Assembly: GCA_022709545.1 (NCBI GenBank)
Contig: JAKLIP010000002.1
Span: 1 to 64,000 of the forward strand
Direction of reading: 5' to 3'
Origin: Patescibacteria group bacterium
Lineage (GTDB): Bacteria; Patescibacteriota; Minisyncoccia; Moranbacterales; GWC2-37-73
Length of the DNA: 64,000 nt
Positions 7,901 through 16,454 of the stretch are shown here, piece after piece; position 1 is the stretch's first letter; each line of letters begins with the position of its first letter. Made by a program: the position numbers and the translations under genes. The notes under the pieces were generated by a model. It was given only the letters and a program-made list of their open reading frames with translations. It was not told the DNA's origin and searched no databases.

Positions 7901-9435
7901 AGAATGTATTTCCTTGCCCGAAACTCTTCCAACTCTTTGAGTGTGGGAAAGGATTGTTTAGGTTTAATATGTTCTGGCTTCTTTACTCCTGCTTCAATGA
8001 CCTTGCCTCGTAACTGTTCCTCTTTTTTGAGCTGGGCTTCGAACTCTTCAAAAGTTGGACTTTCGGAAATGAGCACTCCAGCACTCGCCCGTTCATCTTG
8101 GATGGCGAACATACTGCTCATCCCAAGACTTATGACATGGTCAGAAAATCCTCCCGACTTATGATCCAATCTCCAACCATACGATTTTTCTTCGGCGTTC
8201 AGACTCAGTAGTTCATCTTCCAGCAATTTGCAAGGGAAAATTCTGATGAGAGAATTATGAAACAAGTAGAAGAGGTTCTGGGATAATTTCTGAATAGTGC
8301 TTGATGTGAATGTAAATTCTTCTATTCTCACTCCCATCCTTTTTAATTTCTGGGCGCTGTTTTTCATCTGCCAGATATCCAAAATGGCTTTTCTGATGTT
8401 GAAATTTTGATTCGCCCAAAGGATATCCGACTCAATGTCGCTGATGAGCACCGGGTTCTTTTTGGTGCCTTGATAAGTTTTGATGAAGTCGAGATAAATA
8501 AGGTTATCATTTTTATCTTTGTGGCAAATCGTCAAAACTGTTCTGTCGCGGATTAATCCCAAATCCACTGCCAGATAATACTTTATATTTTCCCTGCCGT
8601 TAAGCTGGGGCTTCAAAGCATAATCTTTACAGGCTTCCACTTCCGATTTTTGAATGAACGCATTTTCACCCTGCACCCACTTGTTCTCATGGAGTCGTTG
8701 ATACACTCCAGCTGGCAGACGCATCCGTTGCTGTTCCAGATATTCCTCATTCACCCAGCTCGCCAAATTATTTTCACTCCAGAAAAAATACATTTTGGAG
8801 TCTCGCTTTTGCATTCCTGTCTGATAGATGTCATAGAGCAAACTGGTCTGGTCTGTTCCGGCGTAAGTTACCACAAAAGTCAGCGGTTCTTTTCGGACTG
8901 GACTTTGCGTTAGCGCGTCATACAGGTCACGATTGGGTTGATTCCAAAGTTCATCGAAAATCACGCAGGAGGGATTCAAACCATGGGCAGTTGGGGCGTC
9001 AGCGGAGAGAACGCGATAGACACTGTTTGTGCTGGGAACCACAATTTCATCTTTGTAGATTCTCACTGAATCAAGCAAAATGGGATTTCTTTCAATGGCT
9101 CGCTTGGTCATCTGGAAAATAATTTTGGCCTGATCCTTGTCGCCTGCCGCTCCGTAAACTTCGCCGTTCATTTCAGTAAACAAGGAATACAAAGCCACTG
9201 CCGATGCCATCGTGGATTTTCCATTCTTTTTTGGCACGCCAATCAAAACCAGGTTGTATTTCCTGAAACCATTTGTATTTTTGGTCTGGAAAATATCTCT
9301 GAGGATTTTCTTTTGAAATTCCTCCAGTTTAATCGGCTTACCATCTTCTAGGATGTATTGTTCCTGAAGAAAGACAACAATGTCTTTTTTGTATTCAATC
9401 AGTTTTTCTCTGGTGATGGGTTTAATCTTCGTCAT
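7897..9435 (-). CDS. Phage terminase large subunit
   Basis: The 512-residue protein has the ATPase half (Walker A GVPKKNGKST at 66-75, Walker B CVIFDEL with D161-E162) and a C-terminal RNase-H-like nuclease half starting near YYLAVDLG (about 287), whose aspartate is the expected metal ligand. This enzyme packages phage DNA and cuts it. Length and motif order fit an intact subunit. The terminase small subunit lies immediately upstream (14-bp overlap). No portal, capsid or tail gene is present nearby, so the block may be a satellite or a degraded prophage. Confidence 0.88.
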   Translation of the reverse strand: MTKIKPITREKLIEYKKDIVVFLQEQYILEDGKPIKLEEFQKKILRDIFQTKNTNGFRKYNLVLIGVPKKNGKSTMASAVALYSLFTEMNGEVYGAAGDKDQAKIIFQMTKRAIERNPILLDSVRIYKDEIVVPSTNSVYRVLSADAPTAHGLNPSCVIFDELWNQPNRDLYDALTQSPVRKEPLTFVVTYAGTDQTSLLYDIYQTGMQKRDSKMYFFWSENNLASWVNEEYLEQQRMRLPAGVYQRLHENKWVQGENAFIQKSEVEACKDYALKPQLNGRENIKYYLAVDLGLIRDRTVLTICHKDKNDNLIYLDFIKTYQGTKKNPVLISDIESDILWANQNFNIRKAILDIWQMKNSAQKLKRMGVRIEEFTFTSSTIQKLSQNLFYLFHNSLIRIFPCKLLEDELLSLNAEEKSYGWRLDHKSGGFSDHVISLGMSSMFAIQDERASAGVLISESPTFEEFEAQLKKEEQLRGKVIEAGVKKPEHIKPKQSFPTLKELEEFRARKYIL

Positions 9436-9961
9436 ATTCCAGTTCGCTTAATTCTTTAGCCAAACTATATGTCTGTGCCACATTCAGTCCGATTCTGCTT
9501 CTAGCTTCCGGAGTTAATCCTAAAGCACTGCAGAAGTGGATTATGAGGCGCTCATAAACTGTCCTGGTTTTCAGGATTGGCTGAAAATCAAACTGCTTGT
9601 TTTCCAATAGGAACGGAGAGGCTTTGGCTAACCACTTATCCGTGATATATAGGAAGCCATAGTTTCTCACGAGCCTTTTGACCAAAATGCGGTCTATTTC
9701 CTGAATCTGGGGCAAAGCCATAATTTGGTCCTCCAATTGGCTCTCAAATTCCAGCACTGCTCGGCAAAATTTGGCTTCAGGCGCGTAATGCTCGCACTCG
9801 TGGCTAAAGATACAGCTTTGGCAGTTTGGGGCTAAACCGGACTTCAAAAAGGCGAATCCGCCCGACTTTAAGACCGATTCTCTTTTGAGATTCTGGGTAA
9901 CCTTTTTTATCCCCTCTTCTGTTTTCGGTCCCATCAATACTGGTTTTTTACTTTCAGCCAT
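9422..9961 (-). CDS. Terminase small subunit, P27-like
   Basis: A 179-residue protein. Its C-terminal third (LIIHFCSALGLTPEARSRIG) matches the LTPxxRxRIG ending typical of P27-family small terminase subunits, which recognise the packaging site and feed DNA to the large subunit. The N-terminal half has a Cys/His cluster (CQSCIFSHECEHYAPEAKFC), a possible metal site not usual in this family. The gene overlaps the start of the large subunit by 14 bp. The call rests on the C-terminal motif plus position. Confidence 0.65.
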   Translation of the reverse strand: MAESKKPVLMGPKTEEGIKKVTQNLKRESVLKSGGFAFLKSGLAPNCQSCIFSHECEHYAPEAKFCRAVLEFESQLEDQIMALPQIQEIDRILVKRLVRNYGFLYITDKWLAKASPFLLENKQFDFQPILKTRTVYERLIIHFCSALGLTPEARSRIGLNVAQTYSLAKELSELEYDED

Positions 9962-9997
9962 AAATTTTTACTGTTTTTCCCTTTATATTTCTCCTGC

Positions 9998-10636
9998 CTA
10001 TTCCTTGGCGAAGCCAAGATACATCGCACACGCCTTCGCTAACGCTTCTCCTCTGGTCTTTTGTTTAGCCCATTCCAATGCTTCTTCCACCAGTTCAGCG
10101 TCCTTTTTACTCAGTGAAAATGTCATTAAGACTGGCAATGCTTCCTCTTGTTCTTTGGCATCACTTTCCAGTTTTTTAATCAAATTCTCGTCAATTTTTA
10201 TCGCTTCCAATTTTTCTTGAATTTCTGAATAGTTGAAGCCCAATCTCACAGCCAATTCTTCCAGACCATATACTCCTGAATCGTGGATGCTTTTGATAGT
10301 GTTGTGTAGTATCTGTTCGTTGAATGTGCCGCGTTTCCTGTTCCAAGCGATGGAAAGAATTTTGTGTTCAATCCCATCCTTGGGTTCGTAAAATACCACT
10401 GGCACTTCCGTGTATCCAAGCTCCTGCATCACCTTGAGCCGGTGGTGTCCGTCAATCAGCGTATTGTCCTTGGAATTTACCACCAAGGCTTGTCCGACTA
10501 ATCCATATTCGTCAATATCTGTTTTCAGTGCCTCGTAAAGTTCTTCGGAAAACTCATTGGCATTTTCAAAAGGGCTGGGCTTAATTTCCCCAATGGGAAC
10601 TAGTTTTACTTCTGAATAGATTTTTTGGTTTGTCAT
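9998..10636 (-). CDS. ParB/Srx-fold domain protein
   Basis: A 212-residue protein. Residues 10-85 form a ParB-like nuclease/CTPase fold: a KPSPFENANEF-type box, QALVVNS, then IDGHHRLKVMQELGYTEVPV, whose DGHHR is the hallmark motif. A helical region follows. True ParB proteins have a second HTH and a ParA partner; here there is no ParA gene, so this is more likely one of the phage-type ParB-fold proteins found near terminase and methylase genes. It lies 20 bp after the D12-type methylase gene. Confidence 0.75.
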   Translation of the reverse strand: MTNQKIYSEVKLVPIGEIKPSPFENANEFSEELYEALKTDIDEYGLVGQALVVNSKDNTLIDGHHRLKVMQELGYTEVPVVFYEPKDGIEHKILSIAWNRKRGTFNEQILHNTIKSIHDSGVYGLEELAVRLGFNYSEIQEKLEAIKIDENLIKKLESDAKEQEEALPVLMTFSLSKKDAELVEEALEWAKQKTRGEALAKACAMYLGFAKE

Positions 10637-10656
10637 TTTGGCATTTGGTTAATTGA

Positions 10657-11721
10657 TTACTTTTTTGCGATTACGATAAATTCTTCGCATTCCCTGGGAC
10701 TCTTGCCTGATAAATTGTTAATGCTCCAGCTGAAATTTTCCAGCATCAGCAGTTTCGCATTTGGTCGGTGTTTTTTGACCATCTCCAGAAACTTATCCGA
10801 ATGAAGCGCGCCCGGCTCGTCCACCTTGGCTCCATAGGTCAAGAGCCATAGATCAATGTGCTGGCAGGCTTCAAAGAATTTATCAAACCACTCTTCTACC
10901 TCTTTGCTGTTGAACGCACTATTGCTTTTAGGGATTTTCTTGCCCAGCAGAATTTCTGAAAAAGCATCATACATTGAATAACTCGTCGATTCGAAATATG
11001 GCGCGTCCGCCATCATTACAGCCTCATTTTCAAATTCCCTTGTCTTGGGCAGGAATTCAAGCACATCTTCGTTGTATGCCACATTGACCTTGTTATTATT
11101 TTTCACCCCGGCATTTATTCCCCTCACCAATTTCTTGAGAATGATCAGCGGATGTTGGACACTTTTCAGCAGTTTATTGGCTCTCGAATCTGATGTCTTC
11201 ACCGCTTCTGCCACCGCCAATTCCATCCCCACAGCCTTAACATTCCTGATATCCGCGGTGCATCCGAATTTGCCGTAAGGCAGGGTATGGAGAATATAAT
11301 AGATTATTAAGTGGGAAAGTAGATATTTTCGGTAGCTGTCCGGAAGCTGTCGAATATTCTCCGTAGCTCTGTCTAGAAATTCACAAATTTCATCAGTAAA
11401 AAACTTGTTGTAATTTTTTCTGACGAAACCATCGTTTGTATTTTCTCTGAAGAGATAATAAATATCATTCAGCGATATTTTCGCGGTGTTATTTTCCAAT
11501 AATGCTTTCTGGGCAACATATGAAACCAGAGACCAATCATTAGAGATTATTTTCAATCCCAGCCTATGTTTAGCGAATAGCTCAAAAGAACAACCGCCGG
11601 CAAACGGACTGATTAGCACTTTGTGCTTTTCTGGCTTTACAAAACTCGCCAAGGTGGAACTTTGCCTAATTTTGCTTCCCAGATAGGGAAAGTTTGCCGA
11701 CTGAAACTTATACTTTTTCAT
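10657..11721 (-). CDS. D12-class DNA adenine methylase-like protein with altered catalytic motif
   Basis: The 354-residue protein has the family's FPYLGSK start (12-18), a cofactor-binding SPFAGGCSFEL segment and an SND acidic loop, all as in Dam/D12 N6-adenine methyltransferases. The catalytic DPPY is replaced by DAPY (in MMADAPYFEST). Alanine at the second place is unusual, so activity is uncertain. No restriction gene is present. In phage-like blocks such enzymes protect element DNA or regulate packaging. It overlaps the small upstream RHH-like gene by 14 bp. Confidence 0.75.
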   Translation of the reverse strand: MKKYKFQSANFPYLGSKIRQSSTLASFVKPEKHKVLISPFAGGCSFELFAKHRLGLKIISNDWSLVSYVAQKALLENNTAKISLNDIYYLFRENTNDGFVRKNYNKFFTDEICEFLDRATENIRQLPDSYRKYLLSHLIIYYILHTLPYGKFGCTADIRNVKAVGMELAVAEAVKTSDSRANKLLKSVQHPLIILKKLVRGINAGVKNNNKVNVAYNEDVLEFLPKTREFENEAVMMADAPYFESTSYSMYDAFSEILLGKKIPKSNSAFNSKEVEEWFDKFFEACQHIDLWLLTYGAKVDEPGALHSDKFLEMVKKHRPNAKLLMLENFSWSINNLSGKSPRECEEFIVIAKK

Positions 11722-11938
11722 CTTTTTCTATTTCCTTGATTAGATAGCTTACTGCCAGAGCTATAATTTTGGACTTTCCCGCGATGCCATATTTTTCAGA
11801 AAGCAGGACTTCCAGCTTATATAACTTTTCCTGATAGAATTGCGGAAACAGATAGAACACTTGCCGACTTCCCCTCATATCGGAGTGATCGGAAAGAACC
11901 TGATTCAGCTCTTCAATTTTCTTTTTAGTGTTGGTCAT
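11708..11938 (-). CDS. Small probable DNA-binding protein (RHH-like)
   Basis: A 76-residue protein that I do not recognise with certainty. The C-terminal half (LYKLEVLLSEKYGIAGKSKI and a helix of 12) has the strand-helix-helix rhythm of ribbon-helix-helix regulators. It is directly upstream of the methylase gene and overlaps it, so it could be a regulator of this block. Its stop-side overlap suggests translational coupling. Confidence 0.5.
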   Translation of the reverse strand: MTNTKKKIEELNQVLSDHSDMRGSRQVFYLFPQFYQEKLYKLEVLLSEKYGIAGKSKIIALAVSYLIKEIEKDEKV

Positions 11939-11985
11939 ATTTTTGATGATTATTGATTACTTTTCCCCTTATTAAAGCCTTTTTT

Positions 11986-12000
11986 GTCCAGCTGCTGGAC
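11986..12000. repeat. Perfect palindrome between the primase and the RHH-like gene
   Basis: GTCCAGC-T-GCTGGAC, 7-bp arms with a 1-bp centre. It lies in the 88-bp gap in front of the RHH-like gene and could be an operator. It is not followed by a T-run in the minus direction, so it is not a terminator of the primase gene. Confidence 0.4.
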
Positions 12001-12026
12001 ATTGCAAGACATTGTTTAACTCCTAC

Positions 12027-14570
12027 CTAAAAATCTATTTCCTCAGCAATGTCATATTCATCGCTGTATTTTTCCGCTTCAACTACACCTCCTTCCTTTT
12101 CAAGCAAGCTTTTTTGCTCCGACAAGCTTGCGTTTTCATCGTTTTTACCGTTGCTATCGTTATTTAAAACGCCATCTTGCAACGATGCATCGATAGAAAC
12201 GACTGATTTGCCAACTCGTTGGAAGCGTATTATCCTTTGCCTGTTTTCTTCCTTGCGGTAAACTTTTATCCCAGCTTCTTCCAAGTTAGTTTTCAGACGG
12301 TTGATTCTTTTACTAAGATTATTGGCACTTTTAGGAAATCCTTTTTCTTTGATGTCAATTTGCAGCTTTCCAGCTATAATTTTCAATTCTTCCAGTAGTT
12401 CCGACGCGGTTCCTTCCCATTCATCCCTGTATTCCATAAAAGTGAGGATGGTTATAGCTTCGAAATTCTCCAAAAGCACTTCGTTATTCTGGTTGGCTAT
12501 ATTATTGCGGTAAGCTTCCAGAAATTCTGTCTCCTTGTGCCCTAAAGCTCTGGCAATAGCCGAACCCCAATGGGCAAAATCAGCCATCCTGGTCAAATTT
12601 TGAGCACTCATCCCTGGTTTAACTTTCATTGTTTCAGAGACTATGTCAAAAATGCTTCCTAATAGTTCCGGCAACATTTGCTCAAAATTATCAATAATAT
12701 CCTGCTCCAATTTTCGGTCTTCTGGCGGAATTCTGTCCAGTTCAAACAACAAACTCCTTTCCAATAAATCCGGCTTGGATGTAACCAAATTTATTCCATT
12801 TATTCCCAAGCACCTCCGGAAAGTATGTATGACATCGTTGTCATCGCTGTAAAGTTCTCTTTTGGAAAAGGCCGCGCCTGTCACTGCCTTGCAAAGCAAA
12901 TCTGAAGTCTGATCGGACAAAAAGGAAACATTATCGAAGAGAATACACCAATGATGAGACAGCTTTAAAACAAAACTGTCTTCGCCTTGGGGAAAACTAG
13001 ATACCTCGATAAGCGATGGATCGACTAACTTTTTAATCAATTTGAATAGGGTGCTCTTAGCTGAACCTTGGGCACCATAAATATTGATAACCGGATGTGG
13101 AAAGCCGGGAATGAAACAGCTGATTATATAAACCAGAAGCAAAAGCTGTTGTCCATTATCCCTAATGTTTATGAATGGCAATAATAATTCAATGGCCACT
13201 CCCCTTACTGGCAAGGGATGCGCTTTCTGGTGGGAATATCGGCGAAACATTATCGGAGAATTATCCACAATTTCCCATCCGTCTTTGGTAATCTTTACTG
13301 CCTGCCATTTTTTATTGGAAAGATCATACCAAATAGCATCGTCTCTAATCGCCACCCGACATTCCAGCTTATATTCCGATCCGTTAAATATTGCCTCACC
13401 TTTAATAATATTAAGGGCATTGTTAATGGAATCGGAATTGGGAGCCTTTTTGTATTTATCCCAAAACTTCTTTCCCAGCCAATATTTGAAATTCTGATCC
13501 TTCAGATTTAATATCTCGTTATGTCCGGAAACCGGCAGACTGATATACGGACTTCTAGCGTCATCATGGAAAAGAACAATCCTCTTGTTTTCCTTCACTA
13601 ATTCAACAATAAGGTCGCTTTGGTTTTTTCTTTCATCCGTGTCGTCATCCTCAGCTTCTTCGGTTTCCATTTCAAACGGTTCAGCCAATCTGGTTAACTC
13701 TTTTTTCGTGCCGTTCAGCTTTACAAAATAATCGGTAATATCTCCTTTTTCACCCACTGCTTCAGGAAGACGAATTATTTTAACCTCCAGTCCGTCAATG
13801 GCCGATAGTTTTTTAGCCACCATTTCCGATCCGGCTCTCCCCTCGTCATCGTTGTCAAAAACTATATATGCTTCCTTAAGATGCTCAAATTCCTTTATCC
13901 ATTCCTTTTTGAAAGTTCCCGCACCGGCCGTGGAAGTTACTGCTATCAATCCTTTCGACTGAAGCAGGATGCAATCCAACTCACCTTCGCAAATAAATAC
14001 CCTACCTTTTTCTTTTCGCAGTAGTTCTATGCCAAATAAGCTGGAACTGGCATTGGGATAGAAAATATACTTATTTCCCTTACTCGAATCACTCGGGTCT
14101 TTCCTCAGTTTCAAATATATGTATTCGCCTGATTCGTTTTTAACCGGAATACTTATTCTGTTTCCATTTCGAGAAACCCACCAACCCAGTTTATATTCGT
14201 TAATCAGTTCGTTATTCAAACCGCGGTTATTCAAATATTTTCTAATCTCATCCGGCAGTCTGTCATGGCAAAAATCCACTAGGCTTGGATCAAACACCTT
14301 TTTAAGTTTTTGAATTTTCGGCTGCTTAACAACATCAACTATCCTATCGCCAAGATGTTTAGCAAGCGTTAGGAGGTTTCCCTCTGCCTGGCATTTCTTG
14401 CATTGGTATTGCCCAGTCTCGGCATTCATCCAAAGATGCGCTTCGTTTTCCGTACTGTCGCTATCGCAATCTCCAAAAATGCACTTCATTACCAGTTCAC
14501 CGTTTACTTCCCTGAATTCAATGTTTTTTTCTCGCAGATACTCTCGCGGCGAGATATTACCGTAGTTCAT
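12027..14570 (-). CDS. Phage/satellite-type primase-helicase
   Basis: I use the internal start MNYGNISPRE (14570, 847 aa), because the 26 residues before it show no family likeness. Domains in order: a zinc finger (CIFGDC, then CKKC, within residues 25-75), a TOPRIM domain (VFICEGELDC, then IVFDNDDEGRAG, about 185-265), and a helicase-like ATPase (Walker A GAQGSAKST and Walker B ILFDNV near 515-570). Such fused primase-helicases start replication of phages, satellites and plasmids. The C-terminal 120 residues hold a possible winged helix. It is the probable replication protein of the element. Confidence 0.82.
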   Translation of the reverse strand: MNYGNISPREYLREKNIEFREVNGELVMKCIFGDCDSDSTENEAHLWMNAETGQYQCKKCQAEGNLLTLAKHLGDRIVDVVKQPKIQKLKKVFDPSLVDFCHDRLPDEIRKYLNNRGLNNELINEYKLGWWVSRNGNRISIPVKNESGEYIYLKLRKDPSDSSKGNKYIFYPNASSSLFGIELLRKEKGRVFICEGELDCILLQSKGLIAVTSTAGAGTFKKEWIKEFEHLKEAYIVFDNDDEGRAGSEMVAKKLSAIDGLEVKIIRLPEAVGEKGDITDYFVKLNGTKKELTRLAEPFEMETEEAEDDDTDERKNQSDLIVELVKENKRIVLFHDDARSPYISLPVSGHNEILNLKDQNFKYWLGKKFWDKYKKAPNSDSINNALNIIKGEAIFNGSEYKLECRVAIRDDAIWYDLSNKKWQAVKITKDGWEIVDNSPIMFRRYSHQKAHPLPVRGVAIELLLPFINIRDNGQQLLLLVYIISCFIPGFPHPVINIYGAQGSAKSTLFKLIKKLVDPSLIEVSSFPQGEDSFVLKLSHHWCILFDNVSFLSDQTSDLLCKAVTGAAFSKRELYSDDNDVIHTFRRCLGINGINLVTSKPDLLERSLLFELDRIPPEDRKLEQDIIDNFEQMLPELLGSIFDIVSETMKVKPGMSAQNLTRMADFAHWGSAIARALGHKETEFLEAYRNNIANQNNEVLLENFEAITILTFMEYRDEWEGTASELLEELKIIAGKLQIDIKEKGFPKSANNLSKRINRLKTNLEEAGIKVYRKEENRQRIIRFQRVGKSVVSIDASLQDGVLNNDSNGKNDENASLSEQKSLLEKEGGVVEAEKYSDEYDIAEEIDF

Positions 14571-14669
14571 ATAATTCCGTCGTGACTCCAGTTGACCTCG
14601 GATGGACGGAATAGTTCGCATCCAAGGCCAGCAGGAGCCACCGAACAAGTTAGTTAAAATTTAATAAAC

Positions 14670-14812
14670 AAAAAGCCCGCAAACGCCTACCACTAAAAGT
14701 GATAATTGTTTGCGGACTTTTTCTCAGACCTAATATTGAGAAAGACTTCCTACTTCGACCATCTGAATACAGCGAAACTCCAGACGAAGTAAGTCCAAAT
14801 ATTTTATTTTCT
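14670..14812 (-). ncRNA. Candidate small RNA of about 140 nt with own promoter and terminator
   Basis: A strong minus-strand promoter (see 14819-14846) is followed by an imperfect hairpin (GGACTTACTTC against GAAGTAGGAAGTC, with an inner TCTG/CAGA pairing) and a long terminator stem (AAAAAGTCCGCAAAC against GTTTGCGGGCTTTTT, 14670-14722). The open frame over this stretch has no ribosome binding site and no likeness to proteins, so a non-coding role is preferred. The primase gene begins 100 bp downstream; the RNA may regulate it or act in trans. Confidence 0.5.
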
Positions 14813-14818
14813 AATTGT

Positions 14819-14846
14819 ATTTTATCAGTTCTCATAGCCTTGTCAA
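14819..14846 (-). promoter_or_regulatory. Promoter of the candidate small RNA
   Basis: -35 TTGACA at 14841-14846, 16-bp spacer, -10 TAAAAT at 14819-14824. Among the best promoter matches in the accessory region. Confidence 0.6.
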
Positions 14847-14925
14847 TCCCTTTCTTAAAATTTTTTATCTGTTAAAATTAACTTATGGCTAAGCAGAAAA
14901 ATTCTGCCCAGCACACAAACTAACC

Positions 14926-15345
14926 TTAGAAAGCGTTGTCTTCCACAACCGCGCATTCTTCACTCATATGAGCGTTAACCACTCCTACTGATCCGGATTT
15001 CTCAAATCCGTTTTCACCCATTTCATAGCCTTCTGGTGCGACATAGTAAACCTGTATAAATTTACCAGCCACATTTTGCTTAAATGAATGAACTTTTACC
15101 TTCTTGCCTACCCAGTTCGCAGTTTCTTCTCCGAAAGCATCCACCAAGGCATTGATGCTGGTCTGGTTGATACCCAAAACCAATTCCACGCCATTAGCAG
15201 TTTTGATTTCAAAAATGTTCTGTGAGCCGAATTGAGTTTCCACAATCTTCCCTTCACTACCTATGGTGATTATGTCTCCTTCTTTGACATCTGTTCCTTT
15301 CTTGGCGAAAGGCATCCCCATAGTTTCCTTTTTCTGCAACTTCAT
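14926..15345 (-). CDS. Hypothetical OB-fold-like phage protein
   Basis: A 139-residue protein rich in short strands (EGDIITIGSEGKIVETQFGS, then IFEIKTANGVELVLGI and KVKVHSFKQNVAGKFIQVYYV). This resembles OB-fold or SSB-like proteins of phage replication blocks, but I cannot name a family. The outer start overlaps the stop of the recombinase gene (ATGA) with GGGTGAG ahead. An inner start, MGMPFAKK (15318), has AAGGAA 5 bp before it and is equally possible. Position beside the primase suggests a role in element DNA metabolism. Confidence 0.6.
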   Translation of the reverse strand: MKLQKKETMGMPFAKKGTDVKEGDIITIGSEGKIVETQFGSQNIFEIKTANGVELVLGINQTSINALVDAFGEETANWVGKKVKVHSFKQNVAGKFIQVYYVAPEGYEMGENGFEKSGSVGVVNAHMSEECAVVEDNAF

Positions 15346-16307
15346 GTAGTTCTCACCCCCTCTCCAGATGAATCTGTCTTATCTCTAAAATCCAGATTAT
15401 TCATAACTCTGTCGTGATTCCTTCTTAGCTCTTCAAAATTCGAATTGCCTAAATAGTAAGTCAGCGTGGTTCTGGCGGAGGAATGGTTTAAAAAATTTTG
15501 CACGACTCCGAGCGAAACGTTGTTTTTATACATGTGCGTCGCGGCTGATTTGCGTAAAATATGTGGTCTGAGATTCTTACTAAGCTTCAGTTTTCGTCCG
15601 ATCATTCGAAGACTCCTTTCAACATCGTTGGTTTGCCATGGTTTGGGATTGGGAGTTGCAGTCACGAATAAATTTGGATGATTATCTTTCCTCATAGCCA
15701 AATATTTGTTAATCGCTTCAATTGAGGAATCGGAAAACAAAATGGTGTGAGGTTTGTTATTTTTCGTCCGAATGTGAGCAATCCTGTCTTTGAAATTAAT
15801 ATCCGATATCTTCAAGCCCAAAACTTCTTTCACGCGACAGCCGGTTGAAAATGAAACTTCAAAATATGCCTTCAGTCGACACCCAGTAATTGTTTTCTCA
15901 TTTGGGTAGTCAAGCACCGTGGACAACTCCGACTCATTCAATGTCTCAACCTCCTTAATTGGAACTCGGAACTTGGAAATCTGAGCATAATCCATCACCT
16001 TTGCGCCTTCTTTTTCCTTCACAAATTTCAGAAGCAAACGGAGTAATGTCAGGTGCTGATTTTTATAACTGGGACTGAGGTTGTCTTTCTTCTGACTTGA
16101 TTGATTCAAATACTGCTTATATTTAGTAATCATCCGAGCATCAATCTTCTTTATGCTTATATTGCCAAAGAATTTAATTATCCGGGGACGGATTTCCTTG
16201 TATTTTTCGATTGAACTTTTGGACAGCGAACAATTCGCCTCAATATCCTCAAAGAAGCGGTCAAAACTGTCAGAAAGGTTTAAGTTGTCGGAAAATATGG
16301 AAATCAT
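15342..16307 (-). CDS. Tyrosine recombinase/integrase (second of three)
   Basis: The 321-residue protein has a core-binding domain (10-120) and a catalytic domain with STGCRVKEV (catalytic Arg), RPHILRKSAATH (H-x-x-R), LNHSSARTT (His, in place of the common LGH) and a YYLGN tyrosine. It should integrate or excise DNA. It lies with the primase/OB-fold genes and is the likely integrase of the phage-like block. Perfect direct repeats next to it were not found in the window. Confidence 0.85.
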   Translation of the reverse strand: MISIFSDNLNLSDSFDRFFEDIEANCSLSKSSIEKYKEIRPRIIKFFGNISIKKIDARMITKYKQYLNQSSQKKDNLSPSYKNQHLTLLRLLLKFVKEKEGAKVMDYAQISKFRVPIKEVETLNESELSTVLDYPNEKTITGCRLKAYFEVSFSTGCRVKEVLGLKISDINFKDRIAHIRTKNNKPHTILFSDSSIEAINKYLAMRKDNHPNLFVTATPNPKPWQTNDVERSLRMIGRKLKLSKNLRPHILRKSAATHMYKNNVSLGVVQNFLNHSSARTTLTYYLGNSNFEELRRNHDRVMNNLDFRDKTDSSGEGVRTT

Positions 16308-16386
16308 TTATTGGTTTTATATCTTATGCTCTTATTATCTCAACTTCATGCACCAAATAAATAACCTTTGCTCGTAAATCAAACGC

Positions 16387-16416
16387 AAAAAAACCGCTCT
16401 GATAAGCGATTCTTTT
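16387..16416 (-). terminator. Intrinsic terminator after the 16455-17405 gene
   Basis: Stem AATCGCT/AGCGGTT with a TATCAG loop followed by TTTTTTG on the minus strand, 40 bp beyond the stop of the hypothetical gene. The flanking gap 16308-16454 holds nothing else I recognise. Confidence 0.6.
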
Positions 16417-16454
16417 CTCGTAAATATTATTTTCAGACAGAAACTACTCGGAAA

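Noticed and set aside
9998-10636. A complete ParAB partition system
   Set aside because: Only the ParB-like fold is present; no ParA ATPase gene or parS-like repeats are visible nearby.
14650-14835. 61-codon minus-strand open frame over the small RNA region
   Set aside because: Its start codon falls within the promoter spacer, there is no ribosome binding site, and the sequence is dominated by two hairpins, so a non-coding RNA is preferred.
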